Assembly (NCBI RefSeq): GCF_000315625.1
Contig: NW_005434654.1
Location: forward strand, 618,632 to 682,631
Length of the DNA: 64,000 nt
Direction of reading: 5' to 3'
From: Guillardia theta CCMP2712
Lineage: Eukaryota > Cryptophyceae > Pyrenomonadales > Geminigeraceae
A program made the position numbers and the translations under genes. The notes beneath the pieces are model-generated. The model did no database searches, was not told where the DNA came from, and was given only the letters and a program-made list of their open reading frames with translations. Position 1 is the first letter of the stretch, and each line of letters begins with the position of its first letter. Below are positions 25,511 through 35,959 of the stretch, in pieces.

Positions 25511-27340
25511 ATGCAGGACTCTCATTCAACAAGAGGAAAGGGAAAGGCAGCTTTGGCTGCGAACATGCACATTCTCAGCGAGGTTGAGTTTCGATTCGCG
25601 TCCAGCTTGATTGGCCTGGGTCAGGGTCATTTGTTCGGTCATTGGCCAGCACCTGGGTTCCAAGACGACGACAAACATCGCTTTCTGAACCAAGCCATGC
25701 ATCTCAATGAAGATTACCCTGGTGGCCTTCGAGAATACATCATGAATGCCCGACAGCTGCTCTTGAAGTCTAAACATGGCATATCCAGCAATGCAGAATT
25801 TGTACCAGAAATCGCCGACGGATTTTCTGTAGAACCAAGATCTACTGAGATCCTGGACTTTGAGAGAGAAGGATATGCAAATATGCATCAGTGTGCCTTC
25901 GTGTTGGTGGCTGGTGGGTTGGGAGAACGACTGGGTTACAGTGGCATAAAGGTTGCACTGCCTGCTGAAATCACAACTGGAAGATGCTTTCTTCAGTATT
26001 ACATCGACAACGTGCTGGCTTTACAAAGCATTTGCGACATGTCTCCTGGTCAGAAGCTTCCCTTCATCATCATGACGTCACATGAAACTCATCAGAAGAC
26101 CTTGGATCTTTTGGTAAGAAATAATTACTTCGGAGCAGACAGGAGTCAATTCATACTTGTGAAGCAAGGCGAGGTGCCTGCGATCGTGGATACCGGAGGC
26201 CATCTAGCACTCAACTCGGATGATAATTACCAGTTGATGACAAAGCCGCATGGACATGGCGATGTACACCGGCTCTTGTATACCACAGGAGTAGCTAAGA
26301 ACCTGGTTGATGCGGGGTATAAGTGGATCTACTTCTTCCAGGATACGAACGTCTTGGCCTTCAAGCCTCTTCCCGCATGTCTTGGTATTTCTGCTAAGCA
26401 CAATCTAGACGTCAATACCATGGCTGTACCAAGGAAAGCTGGGGATGCATGCGGTGCGATCATGAAATTGCGTCGACCAGATGGAACAAGCTTGATTAAC
26501 AATGTAGAGTACAATGAAGTTCAAGACCTGCTGGGTGATAAGATGGACTACGATCCAAAACTGGGGGAATCTCCCTATCCTGGCAATACGAACCAAATCA
26601 TTTTCAAGCTTTCAAGCTACCTTCAGGCTCTGGTTGAATCGAATGGGAAAGTTCCTGAATTCGTTAATCCAAAGTACGAGAACAGTGACAAGACAAGTTT
26701 TCAGACTCCGACAAGGCTAGAGTGTATGATGCAAGATTTCCCCAAGGTATTCCCGGAGAAAATGAAACCAGAGATAAGTTTTGTGAAGATGAAGCGCTGG
26801 TTTTCGTATTCACCGGTCAAAAATTCTGTCGCCAAGGGGGTGAGCCTGGCAAGTGTAAACCTGCCCCCCATGACAGCTTCTACGGGCGAGGCCGATGTTT
26901 ATATTTGCAACCGAGAGCTCTTACGAATCGCTGGAGTGGAGGTACAAGACGCCGCTGTGACGGTCTTCAACGGAATACCGATAGTTGCAGGTCCCAGAGT
27001 CATCTTGGCACCGTCGTTCGCCGTTGGGGTTGGTGATGTCATCCATAAAGTCAAGGGTGGGCGGATCTCCTCCAAGTCTACTTTGATCGTATCCGGCCCT
27101 GACGTGTTCATCGAGGATTTGGATTTGGATGGAACACTGATCGTGAAAGCCGTTCCAGGAGCCCGAGTGAAGCTCACGGGGCTGACGGTCAAGAACAAGG
27201 GGTGGGCTTTAGAGCAGCTCAAGAGCGGCGGCTCGCGGGTGCCTCCAGAGGAGCTGCGAGTGCGAGGGTATCAGCTACGGAAGTACGAGCAACGAGTATT
27301 GGAGTTCACGGAGGCCGGAGATTACGAGGTCAGAACTTGA
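25511..27340 (+). CDS. USP: UDP-sugar pyrophosphorylase (609 aa)
   Basis: Single-exon gene. The enzyme makes UDP-sugars from sugar-1-phosphates and UTP (EC 2.7.7.64), feeding wall polysaccharide and glycoprotein synthesis, usually in the cytosol. The nucleotide-binding loop V-L-V-A-G-G-L-G-E-R-L-G-Y-S-G-I-K at residues 131-147 is the signature of plant and algal USP, where UGPase would have a different loop. Other conserved parts are P-F-I-I-M-T-S-H-E-T (about 186-195), K-P-H-G-H-G-D-V-H (about 247-255), the F-Q-D-T-N block (about 276-281) and a C-terminal beta-helix-like region. The 609-residue length matches the family. The start at 25511 is the first in-frame ATG; M19 is an alternative. 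It could supply the UDP- or NDP-sugars used by glycosyltransferases such as the GT10 enzyme at 35960, though GT10 itself uses GDP-fucose. Confidence 0.93.
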   Translation: MQDSHSTRGKGKAALAANMHILSEVEFRFASSLIGLGQGHLFGHWPAPGFQDDDKHRFLNQAMHLNEDYPGGLREYIMNARQLLLKSKHGISSNAEFVPEIADGFSVEPRSTEILDFEREGYANMHQCAFVLVAGGLGERLGYSGIKVALPAEITTGRCFLQYYIDNVLALQSICDMSPGQKLPFIIMTSHETHQKTLDLLVRNNYFGADRSQFILVKQGEVPAIVDTGGHLALNSDDNYQLMTKPHGHGDVHRLLYTTGVAKNLVDAGYKWIYFFQDTNVLAFKPLPACLGISAKHNLDVNTMAVPRKAGDACGAIMKLRRPDGTSLINNVEYNEVQDLLGDKMDYDPKLGESPYPGNTNQIIFKLSSYLQALVESNGKVPEFVNPKYENSDKTSFQTPTRLECMMQDFPKVFPEKMKPEISFVKMKRWFSYSPVKNSVAKGVSLASVNLPPMTASTGEADVYICNRELLRIAGVEVQDAAVTVFNGIPIVAGPRVILAPSFAVGVGDVIHKVKGGRISSKSTLIVSGPDVFIEDLDLDGTLIVKAVPGARVKLTGLTVKNKGWALEQLKSGGSRVPPEELRVRGYQLRKYEQRVLEFTEAGDYEVRT

Positions 27341-27544
27341 CTTGCTGCCTTAGAGACAGCAGGCATTGAATGTCTTCACGCCCTTGTCTGTAATACACTG
27401 AATTGTTTCCTACCCTTTCACTCTTGGAACAGTTTATCTGGAAGAATGTATCTCAATCGAGCTCGGAGACGAACATTCATCGACTCTCTGTGTCAGGGCT
27501 TCATTGAAATCTTTACAAGGTTGAAGCAATGGGTTAAAATCCAC
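27341..27544. other. 3' intergenic spacer between convergent genes
   Basis: About 200 bp between the UDP-sugar pyrophosphorylase stop and the stop of the small minus-strand gene. The plus-strand open frame starting at 27446 crosses both exons and the intron of the minus gene and has no recognisable features. I see nothing else here. Confidence 0.5.
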
Positions 27545-27887
27545 TTAATCAAGTTCGCTCCAGGGGGGAGGGGCAAGTACACGATCGATCGCAGGCACGC
27601 GAGCCTCCGGCCCGTCCCACACCCCGTCGATCGGACGCTGGCCATACCCATAGATCTCGTCATAGACCCACCTACAAACATGCGGGTCAGCTCCCTCCAG
27701 CTACTGACATTAGTACGCGCTCTCTCTATTAGATCAAGAGCAAACTTTACCTGTTGCCGCCCTTCAACCATGACTGGTTAGGAAGAGGAGGCTGGTGGGG
27801 CACGGGAACGTAGCCATCATTCATGCCATGAGTTCCAACAGTCACATTCGTTTGCTGTCCGGTGTACGGGTTGCAAAAGTACGACAT
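27545..27887 (-). CDS. Small conserved-looking two-exon protein (87 aa), function unknown
   Basis: Exon 1 (27887-27751) and exon 2 (27671-27545) are joined over a 79-nt GT-AG intron (27672-27750). The junction codon AG|G restores one frame to a TAA stop, 264 nt in all. The product is rich in Tyr, Pro, Gly and Trp: it starts M-S-Y-F-C-N-P-Y-T-G, has P-V-P-H-Q-P-P-L-P, then N-R-W-V-Y-D-E-I-Y-G-Y-G-Q-R-P across the junction, and ends P-P-P-W-S-E-L-D. This regular aromatic/proline composition and phase closure argue for a real protein. An in-frame ATG at 27938 would add 17 residues. I do not recognise a family. Confidence 0.5.
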
Positions 27888-29010
27888 GGAACGACCGCAG
27901 ACAAAGAGGCTGGGTAGATGCGAAACCAACATCTGCACGCTGCAGTCAGTCGCAACCTTGATTTAAGGAACCTTGATGAAAGCATACAACGAACTCAAGT
28001 CAATCACATCCTTGCCAGCGATCACCAAACTAGAATATCTCGATGCTCGTAATTCAGAGAGACATTCTTTCATACAAACACACCATGACAGGTGGAATCT
28101 TATTCGCATGACAGCGAAACCAACGCAACAAAGATGGGATGAAACAAGGGGAAAATCTTAAATGCGGGCACAGAGAAGACGATCACATCAAATAAATTGA
28201 GAGAATAGTGGAGACAGTTGAAGAAGTCAGCGCGAGAACTAGCATCGTTCTAGAACACCTCCTTGACGTCAGCCTCGTCCCTCGGTCTGCAGCAAACAAA
28301 GCAGATACTAGGAGCTACAGATAAAGATTGATTCCATCTAACCCCCCTCATCACGAGGCCACAGGAAAGTGTCTCAAATGCATCGACATCAGCTGCTTTT
28401 CCCGTCTCCTCTCTCCCCGTCCTCCTCTCCTCTCCCGCTCTATCTCTGGCTCATGGCGCGCATGGCGCGACCCTTCACAACTGAGGTCAGCCAGCTTCCT
28501 GGGTCACATCGAGTAATGTGAACCGGGTGACCGGGTGACCGGAACAAGTTCAAATCATGACATGCACGCGTAAACCCGCCTCAGATTTTACAATGCCCCG
28601 AGGGACTCAACGGCAGATTCCGAGGAGGAATGAAAAAAAGAAAATTCGAAATTTCAGTACTGAAAAGAAAAAGATACACGGATTAATCGAGAAAAAAAGA
28701 ACTGTCAGGAGGAATCTTCAACCTTGCGATCCAAGGCTGGGAGGCACCTAGTAGTAGTTGGCCGAAGTAGAAGGGAGGTTGAGAGGGAGGAGCGTGAAGC
28801 GGCAGGTGGTTGGGAGGGGCCCTAGACGAAGACTGAGATGTTGAAGTCGAGAGACTGAGCAGCTACACGATAGTGTTAAAGGAAAGGAGGATTCTTCGCC
28901 TGGTCTGGTTAGCAACTTCCGGTGCAGATTTTGGCATGAGAGGACAACATGACGACAGTGAAGATATCAGAGTTCTTTCACCCCTAACTCTCCTTTGCAG
29001 GATTTGAATC
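27888..29010. other. Intergenic region between divergent genes
   Basis: About 1.1 kb upstream of both the small minus gene and the alpha-kinase gene. It has pyrimidine-rich stretches (28395-28450), a short direct repeat GTGACCGGGTGACCGG near 28527-28543 and a purine-rich AAAAAGAAAA tract near 28632-28700. No open frame here looks protein-like. I see no tRNA or other RNA gene. Confidence 0.5.
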
Positions 29011-31440
29011 ATGCAGCACTTCAATATACAAGACATCTTCAAACTGCCTGCTGTAACGTCTTTGAATAATGTGGAGATCCCAGTAAGAAAGAATTGCGAG
29101 CAAAATCCTCCCCGGCACGAGATGCAAAGTGCTAAGCAGCTCGACGACTGGAAGAATGCTCCAATCTGCAACCCATACGCTGGTCCCAAAGAACTGTATG
29201 CAGTGGAGAATGCGGTCGTGAAGGAGTATGATCCCATCCTCAAGTACGTCTTTGCACGTTTCTAATGACCCTTGCTTCGTCTGATATGGAGCAGACAATG
29301 GAGGCAAAACGCGATCAAGATTCAGATAGAGAGAAAGCCCTTTGCCGAAGGTGCTATGCGGTATGACTTGCAACTGTCTTTCAAGACAGGCTGAGCAATA
29401 GTTTTGAAGGTCTGCATATCGCATGAAAATTCTTGACGGCATGGATGTGCATGGGAGAGATCGCCTGTTTGTTCTCAAGGTCATTTCTGACTGTCAAGGA
29501 ACGTAGGGGCTGACTAGACTCGTTTCCTCCTTGCAGCTCTCCAAGGACCCGAAGGAAAACGTCAAACAATACTACAAGGATGTCGAGACTCAGATGGAAG
29601 CGCGAAAATGGGCGATCGACTATAACAAGTCAGGAGCCCCCAAACAAGTATAAGAAGAACCCCTGCCTTCTACAGGCACGTCTACCCATCCTCTCACTCT
29701 CATGATCAGGTGGAATTCATTCCTGCGATGGTTGTCATCCTGGTAGACCGGCCGCTCCGTCCGACATGCACCATGGAGAAGTTTGTGGAGGTGCGGCCGA
29801 TCTCTTGTCCACACTGTCATTCCTGACGTTGTAGCTGGAATGACCAGGGGGAGTACGTCAAGTACAATGACAATTGGTCTTGGTGTGACGAGAAGAGGAA
29901 CACTCCACAGGTGCTTGACATGATCAACCGTGCCCTCGCTGTGCTTGACGGTTCTCAGGCCTTCTCTCACTGGACCTGGGAGGCCTCAGGGAACAACCTG
30001 CTCGTGTGCGATCTGCAGGTCTGAACTTGAGCAGGGAGCTCGTCGTGTGACGAGAGGATTGTTTCAGGGCGTAGGAGACTGCTGGACTGACCCACAGATC
30101 CACACCATCGATGGGAGAGGATTCGGTGACGCGAGGACCGAGACAAGTTCGTCGGACTGATTGCTCGCACAGGGAAGGGAAATGCTGGGCTGCAAGGAAT
30201 CAGGCAGTTCTTGCAGCAACACAAGTGCAATGCTATCTGCAGGTGCTTCTGCTCGAGGTGTGATTGGTCGATGACGGTGATGGTAGAGCCCTCAAACTCA
30301 AGTCGTTGACGGGGAGAATGAAGCTTGCCGACAACGGGACGCAATGGGGTAAGAAGGATCCAAGAGTATGCGATTGAAGTGATCGGGACCATTGCAGGTG
30401 CGGCATTGAAGAAGAGAACCGCCATGGAACCTGCTGCCAGGTACCTTCTCTTGACCCTCTTCAACTCTCTGAAAGCACCGTCAGCGGCTCCTCCTTGGAC
30501 GACATGCCCGTCGGTATCGGAATCACAATCGATGGTGGATTTAGTCAGGTCAGCTGCCCCTGAGAAGCTCCAACCTCATAGAAACTGAGTGTATCTGCAG
30601 GGCCTGATGCTCCCGCTGATCGTCGTGGCCGTGAAGCCTGGCAGCGTCGCCGCCAAGTGCGGAAGAGGATGAAATGTCTTAGTTCCTCTAACGGCAGCTC
30701 TTGACAGGAGCGGGAAGATCCAGAAGGGAGACTTCATCATCCAAGTAGACAAGACCCCTGTCCAGGTACTGTTTGTCTACCCGCCTGCTTTGCCGATTGC
30801 TCTCCCTTCCCTCATTGCAAGAGGTCTGATGGAGAGGAAAGGGCGCGTCGGTCTCGCAGGTGAAGCATCTCATCCAAGGGAAGGCCGGCACCAAGGTACC
30901 TCGTTCCTCCATCTTGCGCCCCCTGACCTGTCATGGAGGTTGTTCTCCATCTTCAACGAGGCATTCATGTCTTCGCCGTCGAGTTCACCAGAACCAGCCT
31001 CAAGGTGAGGCGGCAGCGAGTGTGAGCAGCGCTGAGCCAGCCCCAGGAGTCTCGAGAGCAGAAGAAGCGAAAAGTCAACAACAAGGATGTTCATCAGATC
31101 GTGAAGGTGATGGAAGGCGTGAGAGTCGTAGTTTACACCGACATTGTACATACAGGAGATGCTGTTCCAAACTAAACCCGAGGACAAACAAGAGCAGAAG
31201 GAGCTTGAAGAGCAGGTAACAGGCAGTTGGGTGCTAGACGTTCGCAGTCCTCATTCTCACCTCAGCACCACAACCCGGAGCCGAGGCCCATCAAGGTCAT
31301 GAACGGACCGGCTCAACCACAAGTAGAGAAAGAGAATAACAACAGGAACTTGAAGGTCAACCCGCAGGTCTGATCTGCTTTCGCTCTCCTCACGTTGAGC
31401 CACCTTGCAGGCCCTGCAGGGAGGAATCGTTTTCATCTGA
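29011..31440 (+). CDS. Alpha-kinase (eEF2K/MHCK-type) fused to a PDZ domain
   Basis: Many short exons (29011-29243, 29295-29360, 29410-29479, 29537-29647 and others), each closing in phase, giving roughly 450-500 residues. The first half is an atypical alpha-kinase: K-I-Q-I-E-R-K-P-F-A-E-G-A-M-R (about 29315-29360), V-L-K-L-S-K-D (the ATP-binding strand with its Lys), Y-Y-K-D-V-E-T-Q-M-E-A, V-E-F-I-P-A-M, Y-V-K-Y-N-D-N, A-F-S-H-W-T-W-E (29952 on), V-C-D-L-Q|G-V-G-D..T-D-P-Q-I-H-T, G-F-G-K-G-N-A-G-L and the zinc ligand motif H-K-C-N-A-I-C (30218-30240). The second half is a PDZ domain: D-M-P-V-G-I-G-I-T-I, V-K-P-G-S-V-A-A-K, G-K-I-Q-K-G-D-F-I-I-Q-V-D and V-K-H-L-I-Q-G-K-A-G-T-K-V-V-L. A charged tail ends in I-V-F-I. 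The kinase phosphorylates Ser/Thr on helical substrates; PDZ probably targets it. The stop lies 5 bp from the convergent neighbour's stop. Confidence 0.88.
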
Positions 31441-31445
31441 GAGCA

Positions 31446-32678
31446 TCAAGCCAAACTCACTCTAACCTTCCCGTTGTGGGACAGACGATCTCGAAGCGCT
31501 ATCTGCTCCATAATCGCCTCTGCTTGCTCCTTGTAGAAGGACTTCTGCGTCAGCTTGATTGCCACGCGCTGTAACACATAGTCTCTTTGTTAACCAAACG
31601 AACAGTTGCCCTCAAATCAAGCAGCACCTGCACACAAGCGAGCACTGCATTCAGCTCCCTCCTCCGATCCTGCGATATCCGTCAACAGCGCGCTCGTCAA
31701 GGCGGCATGTCATCAGCCACCGACGAGATGGCACTGGGCACTTCCTTCCCTCCTGCGCAGATCGCGGACCTCCGAATGAACTCCTGCTCCTCCTCATTCG
31801 GCCGCACTCTCGCGATCTCCCGCTTGACTTTCTGTACCTGAATGGCCTCAACAAGAGAAGGGCCGGGGGCAAACAGACCTCCTCTATCAGATCCCTGATG
31901 TCCTCAAACTCCTCCATCATGAGATCCTCAGGCGTGATAGTCGCTGACCCGATTTCTGTACAGGAAGAGCTCGGCGATCTCAGAGCAATCTCAGCTACGG
32001 CAGATGCTGGCATGCCTGAGGAAGTGCAAGTCATCCTCGACTGAGTCACAGGAGCAACTTCAAGGCACCTAGTTGAAAGAAGGGCTCGTTCACGTCCTCA
32101 GGGATCAACCATCCCTCGCAGAGAGATAGATCAACGCAAGTCATCATCACACCGAAGAATTCCTCCCAGATGTTTACATCCTCCAACCTCTGGGGAGGTC
32201 TTTGCTCACGTCGGGCATTGCCAGTTCGCCCTTCTACCAGAGTTGCCATAGTGTTTTCTACTATCTTGTTGACCTCTAACACGGCACTTCTCAACGCTGC
32301 CTTGATGTGTATCTTCGCATCGCTAACTTTTTCTTGTAGCGGAACTCCCACATTAGTCCATACCCAGTCACGCATCGCACTTTTCCCCTCGTCTCCTTGT
32401 TTCCGCATTGTCTCCCACCAACTTTCAACCCTCTGCTGTCGACCGATCGAAGTCACTCGAGCACCTCGCAAGTCGCCTCTCCCAGAATCTCGCCTGTCGT
32501 CTCTCTCTCCATCTCGCCTGTCGTCTCTCTCTCCATCTCGCATGTCGCCTCTCCCAGCATCTCGCATGTCGCCTGTCTCTGCATCTCGCATGTCGCCTGT
32601 CTCTGCATCCTCCTCGCCCTCGTGCATGTCTCTCCCTCGCTGATACCGCGAGGCTGCTCGTCTGCCTTGTCGATGCAT
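31446..32678 (-). CDS. Charged tandem-repeat protein with helical C-terminus (335 aa), function unknown
   Basis: Five exons: 32678-32069, 32015-31879, 31837-31742, 31669-31628 and 31568-31446, with introns of 53, 41, 72 and 59 nt. All phases close to TGA at 31446-31448. The N-terminal part carries six octapeptide repeats of the type G-D-M-R-D-A-x-T / R-D-D-R-R-D-G-E (24-nt DNA units, about 32465-32615), strongly acidic and basic. A middle segment (W-W-E-T-M-R-K, then V-L-E-V-N-K-I-V-E-N) and the C-terminal exons (E-F-E-D-I-R-D-L-I-E-E, V-Q-K-V-K-R-E-I-A-R-V, Q-A-E-A-I-M-E-Q-I-A-L) predict amphipathic helices. I recognise no domain. The start is the first in-frame ATG; upstream codons to 32726 are open but lack an ATG. 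It shares a 330-bp divergent promoter with the NHL gene. Confidence 0.7.
32465..32615 (-). repeat. 24-nt coding tandem repeat, six units
   Basis: Imperfect 24-nt units read on the plus strand as GCATCTCGCATGTCGCCTGT plus CTCT and variants. They encode alternating G-D-M-R-D-A/G and D-D-R-R-D-G/S octapeptides of the minus-strand protein. Copies within each half are nearly identical, indicating recent unequal exchange or slippage that kept the frame. Confidence 0.85.
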
Positions 32679-33008
32679 TGAAGCAACAAACCCTGAGAAT
32701 GATTTACTCAATGTGAAGGGCAGCAAAAGTGCAATAGAGAACTTTGATTGCTGCCCTGAGCTTTTTCTCTTTCCACTTCAGAGACTGAACCCCTCGCATG
32801 CAACTTTACCTGTACCCCCTCTATTCCCTCCGACCACCCCTGGAGTAGGGCCGGGTAGTACTTGATTCAAACTTCTCGATCTTTCGCAAGGAGGGAGCGG
32901 CCGCTGCAGCTGCTGAACCCTCTGCCTCTCCTGCTCCCTGCTCCCCCCCCCACCTCTCCTCCCTCCCCTGATCCCTGCCCTCCTCCCTGAACCAACCTGT
33001 TGAGCTCC
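32679..33008. promoter_or_regulatory. Divergent promoter region, 330 bp
   Basis: It separates the start of the charged-repeat gene (minus) from the NHL gene (plus). Very C-rich between 32935 and 33000, on the NHL side. No defined box is recognised. Confidence 0.4.
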
Positions 33009-34791
33009 ATGCTTCGCTGTCAAACGATGCGTGGGCTCATGCTAGTTTCGATTTTCTTGCTGCACGCAGCCAGCTTGTTGCACGCCAAAACAATGAAAGG
33101 AACTGTTTGCACGGTATGACCTCAATCTGACAATGTCTTGATGCTTCGCCTTATCTCACTGCGTAACATGCCAATTGACAGGTACGAGGTCTGCTACAAC
33201 CTGAATCGGACGATCAGGATATTGATGGAGATGATAAAACGGATCTTGCATTGAATCCGGGCATGAAAGCCGCTGTGTTCAATCGGGCGAAAGCAATTGA
33301 GGGAACTGGTGTGGGCCCAAACATCTATATTTCAGATGAGAAGGGTAATAAGATCTACGTGCTTGATAGATTCACCGGCACGGTAATGATTCTCTTCACC
33401 ATGTCATCCAACACAACAGTTAAGGGCAATGATGTAGTGTCCCAGGTGACTTTGTTGGCGGGAACTGGAGAGGCAGGATACAAAGATGGCATCGGGTCTT
33501 CCGCCAAGTTCAAGTGACTTCATGCCAGCAACTCTTGCTGCTTACCTGAGCATGATGATAGGAGTCCTAGCGGGTTGGCTGTCCAGAGCCTTCGTACAGG
33601 TCTTTGCGTATCAGACAGAGGAAACCATGCCATCCGCATCATCACAAGAGAAAGGTGCTGATCGCTCATAACTTGGTTAGGCTTGTTCTCATGCTGTCCT
33701 CTGCCCTTTCTCAGCCCCGACAAACCTGCTGTGGTAGATACCGTCGCTGGATCCGATGACTCTGGTGCTGGATTTGCAGATGGAGAGGGTCCAAACGCCT
33801 TGTTCAACCATCCTGAAGGTCCAATAAAGAATCCCAGTATGATCTCTTTTACTAATGATGCAAATTGCAATCAGGCTTGGCCATGTCACCCGATGGTTCC
33901 TTCATACTTGTTGCAGATTCGGGAAATCATCGCATTCGCAAAGTTCTGTTGAGCAAGGAGGACAAGAATCTTGTTTCAACGATAGCAGGAGGAAATCAAA
34001 ATCGCAACGTGACATACAGTCAAGGCTTCAACGATGCTGACAATGGTGTTAATTCTTCCTTCAATCGCCCAACTGATGTGGCTTTCCTTCCAAATGGTGA
34101 AGAGGTAAAGCGATGCTGGAGCCTGAGTCTTGCAATTTACATTTCATGGAAGGTTTTAGTGGTTGACGCGGGAAATCATGCAATCAGGAAGTTGACGCTC
34201 TCCACTGGAGCAGTCACGACAATAGCAGGAAACGGAAACTCCGGAAGTGACAATGGATTTGGAACGAATGCAACGTGAATCGCTGACTTTGGATTGTTCG
34301 CTTCGTTAATTCGACATACAGGTTCGAATTTCCGATGAGCATTGTGATATCAGCCGGAGGCAAGTATGCTTTCATAGCTGAAATGGAAGGGCAACGAATC
34401 CGCCAGCTGCATCTTAGCACCGGTCAAGTCACGACACTTGCAGGAACAGGAGATGCAGGATCTTCCGATGGCACGGTACGAATCCAACTCTCATCTGACC
34501 TTGGTCCCTTGACTAGACTCTGGCAGTTCTTGAAGGCCAGCTTCAACATGCCGTGCTCGCTCAACGTCATCGATTCTCGCAGGTCTTGCCAGTGGTTCAC
34601 AAAACAGCTCAAGTTTCTGACTTGTTGAGATCAGATTGATGGTCCTTGACTATGAGAATTCTGCAATTCGCGTGATTGCTGTACAAGAGGACAACGAGAA
34701 CAGCATCCAAGACTACTGCGCGATGCCTTCTAGCATGGATGATAATCTCGAGTTGAAAATGATGCTTTCATCATACAATGATGAATTGTAG
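33009..34791 (+). CDS. Secreted NHL-repeat (beta-propeller) protein
   Basis: Exon 1 (33009-33113) encodes a signal peptide (M-R-G-L-M-L-V-S-I-F-L-L-H-A-A-S, cleaved near L-L-H-A). The 68-nt intron 33114-33181 joins in phase to exon 2. Later exons carry at least five NHL repeats: N-I-Y-I-S-D-E-K-G-N-K-I-Y-V-L-D followed by V-T-L-L-A-G-T-G-E-A-G-Y-K-D-G; L-C-V-S-D-R-G-N-H-A-I-R-I-I; I-L-V-A-D-S-G-N-H-R-I-R-K-V with S-T-I-A-G-G; V-L-V-V-D-A-G-N-H-A-I-R-K-L with V-T-T-I-A-G-N-G; and A-F-I-A-E-M-E-G-Q-R-I-R-Q-L with T-T-L-A-G-T-G. A last blade has L-M-V-L-D-Y-E-N-S-A-I-R-V-I. About ten short introns (for example 33382-33450) are needed; most close in phase. The stop is TAG at 34789. NHL propellers bind proteins or ligands, or act as extracellular lyases; the role here is unknown. 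Confidence 0.82.
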
Positions 34792-34853
34792 GGACTCTCT
34801 GAGTTGACGTTGGCAGAAGCAAAAGTGATTAGATTCTCGTAATTATTGAAGTT

Positions 34854-35667
34854 TCATCTTAGCCTTATGCTACGAGCATTGATGCTCTTATTCCATTCTT
34901 GAAAATATGAATGCATAAAATTGAACGCCTTCGACATTATGATTCCTTTCAGTAGCTTTTTTCGATACTGACAGACACGATTTACCTCCCTGCACCAACA
35001 AGAGAAGGTCCATAGGCAACGAGCAAAATTGTTAGTATTTCGCTCTGCGACTTCCTGCCATGTATTGAGAATGATTTGAAGCAGCCGCCTGTCTCTGCGG
35101 TTGTCAATCTCCTTGTCGATGCTCGAGTGCATCCCATTCGTCCCATGCTCCTCGGAGTCGGATCGACTCCAGTAAGCAGGAGAGTATCCGTATGCCGAGG
35201 ACCTGTGCTTGGATAGAGCCTCATCCTGCCACTTATGCAAGGCTTGCTGTAAGGCTTCCTGCATCCTTCCTGTCTCATCTATCTGGCGCACAAGCCTCTT
35301 TGCTCGTCGCAGCGCTGATTCACGTCTAAATCTCTGCAACACAAGCATCAGGCCAAGCAAGCTTGTCGGCTCCTCGTACCACAAAACATTGGTAGAGAGC
35401 CCGTAGCTTTGCTCTAGGGATGAAGACTTGAAGAATCGTCTTGAGAGCCTGCAAGCGGCTGCAGCAGGACGAGACCGCGGCCATCTGCCAGCAAAGAAAG
35501 CACTTGTTCATGAGCCTGGTGGTAGCCCAGCCATAGCTGAACTTGCACCCCGCTGTAGCGATGCTCTTCTCAAGAGCATGCTTCTGTGCAACGTCGAGCC
35601 ATGACTTGAGATATTCTCTCACCATGAAGAAGTCCGAAGGCAGAAGAAAGCCGAACTTGTTGCTCAT
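34854..35667 (-). CDS. Sfi1-like centrin-binding repeat protein (about 254 aa)
   Basis: Two exons (35667-35383 and 35333-34854) joined in phase 0 over a 49-nt GT-AG intron. The protein is a series of helical segments with a regularly spaced Trp after a hydrophobic: L-K-S-W-L-D-V-A, F-L-C-W-Q-M-A, L-H-K-W-Q-D-E-A, L-N-T-W-Q-E-V-A, F-S-C-W-C-R-E-V and F-Q-E-W-N-K-S, with Leu/Phe and Arg/Lys between. This L/F-x2-W-x pattern at 25-35 residue spacing is that of Sfi1 repeats, which bind centrin at centrioles and basal bodies. The frame is open upstream to 35775 without an ATG, so an upstream exon is possible. The match is by pattern; other IQ-like helical proteins remain possible. It converges with the NHL gene (62 bp apart). 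Confidence 0.62.
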
Positions 35668-35959
35668 GACAGGCGAACGTGTTGCTAGTGGCTCTCGATA
35701 AGACTCCGCATAGCCACCACTTGCGTCTTCAGTCTCAAGGCGTGATAGACAACACTGCGACAAGCTTAGAGCCAATCATCGCTCCATGAGGTCACACGAC
35801 AGATTCATGCGCTCCCTTCTCTTCGCCATCATGCCAGGCTCCGGCGTCAGTAACGTCATATTTTACTGCCCTCGATGAATTTGTATTTTCCTCCTACTTG
35901 TTTGCAGCTGTCTCTCACTATTTACTAACCATAACTCTGAGGCAGCTTTTGCTGAAGGC
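35668..35959. promoter_or_regulatory. Divergent spacer between Sfi1-like and GT10 genes
   Basis: About 290 bp that must hold both promoters or a missed first exon of the Sfi1-like gene (the frame is open to 35775). No specific element is recognised. Confidence 0.35.

Noticed and set aside
32397-32716. Plus-strand Cys/Leu or Ser-repeat frames
   Set aside because: Shadow of the 24-nt repeat of the minus-strand gene, whose downstream exons all splice in phase.
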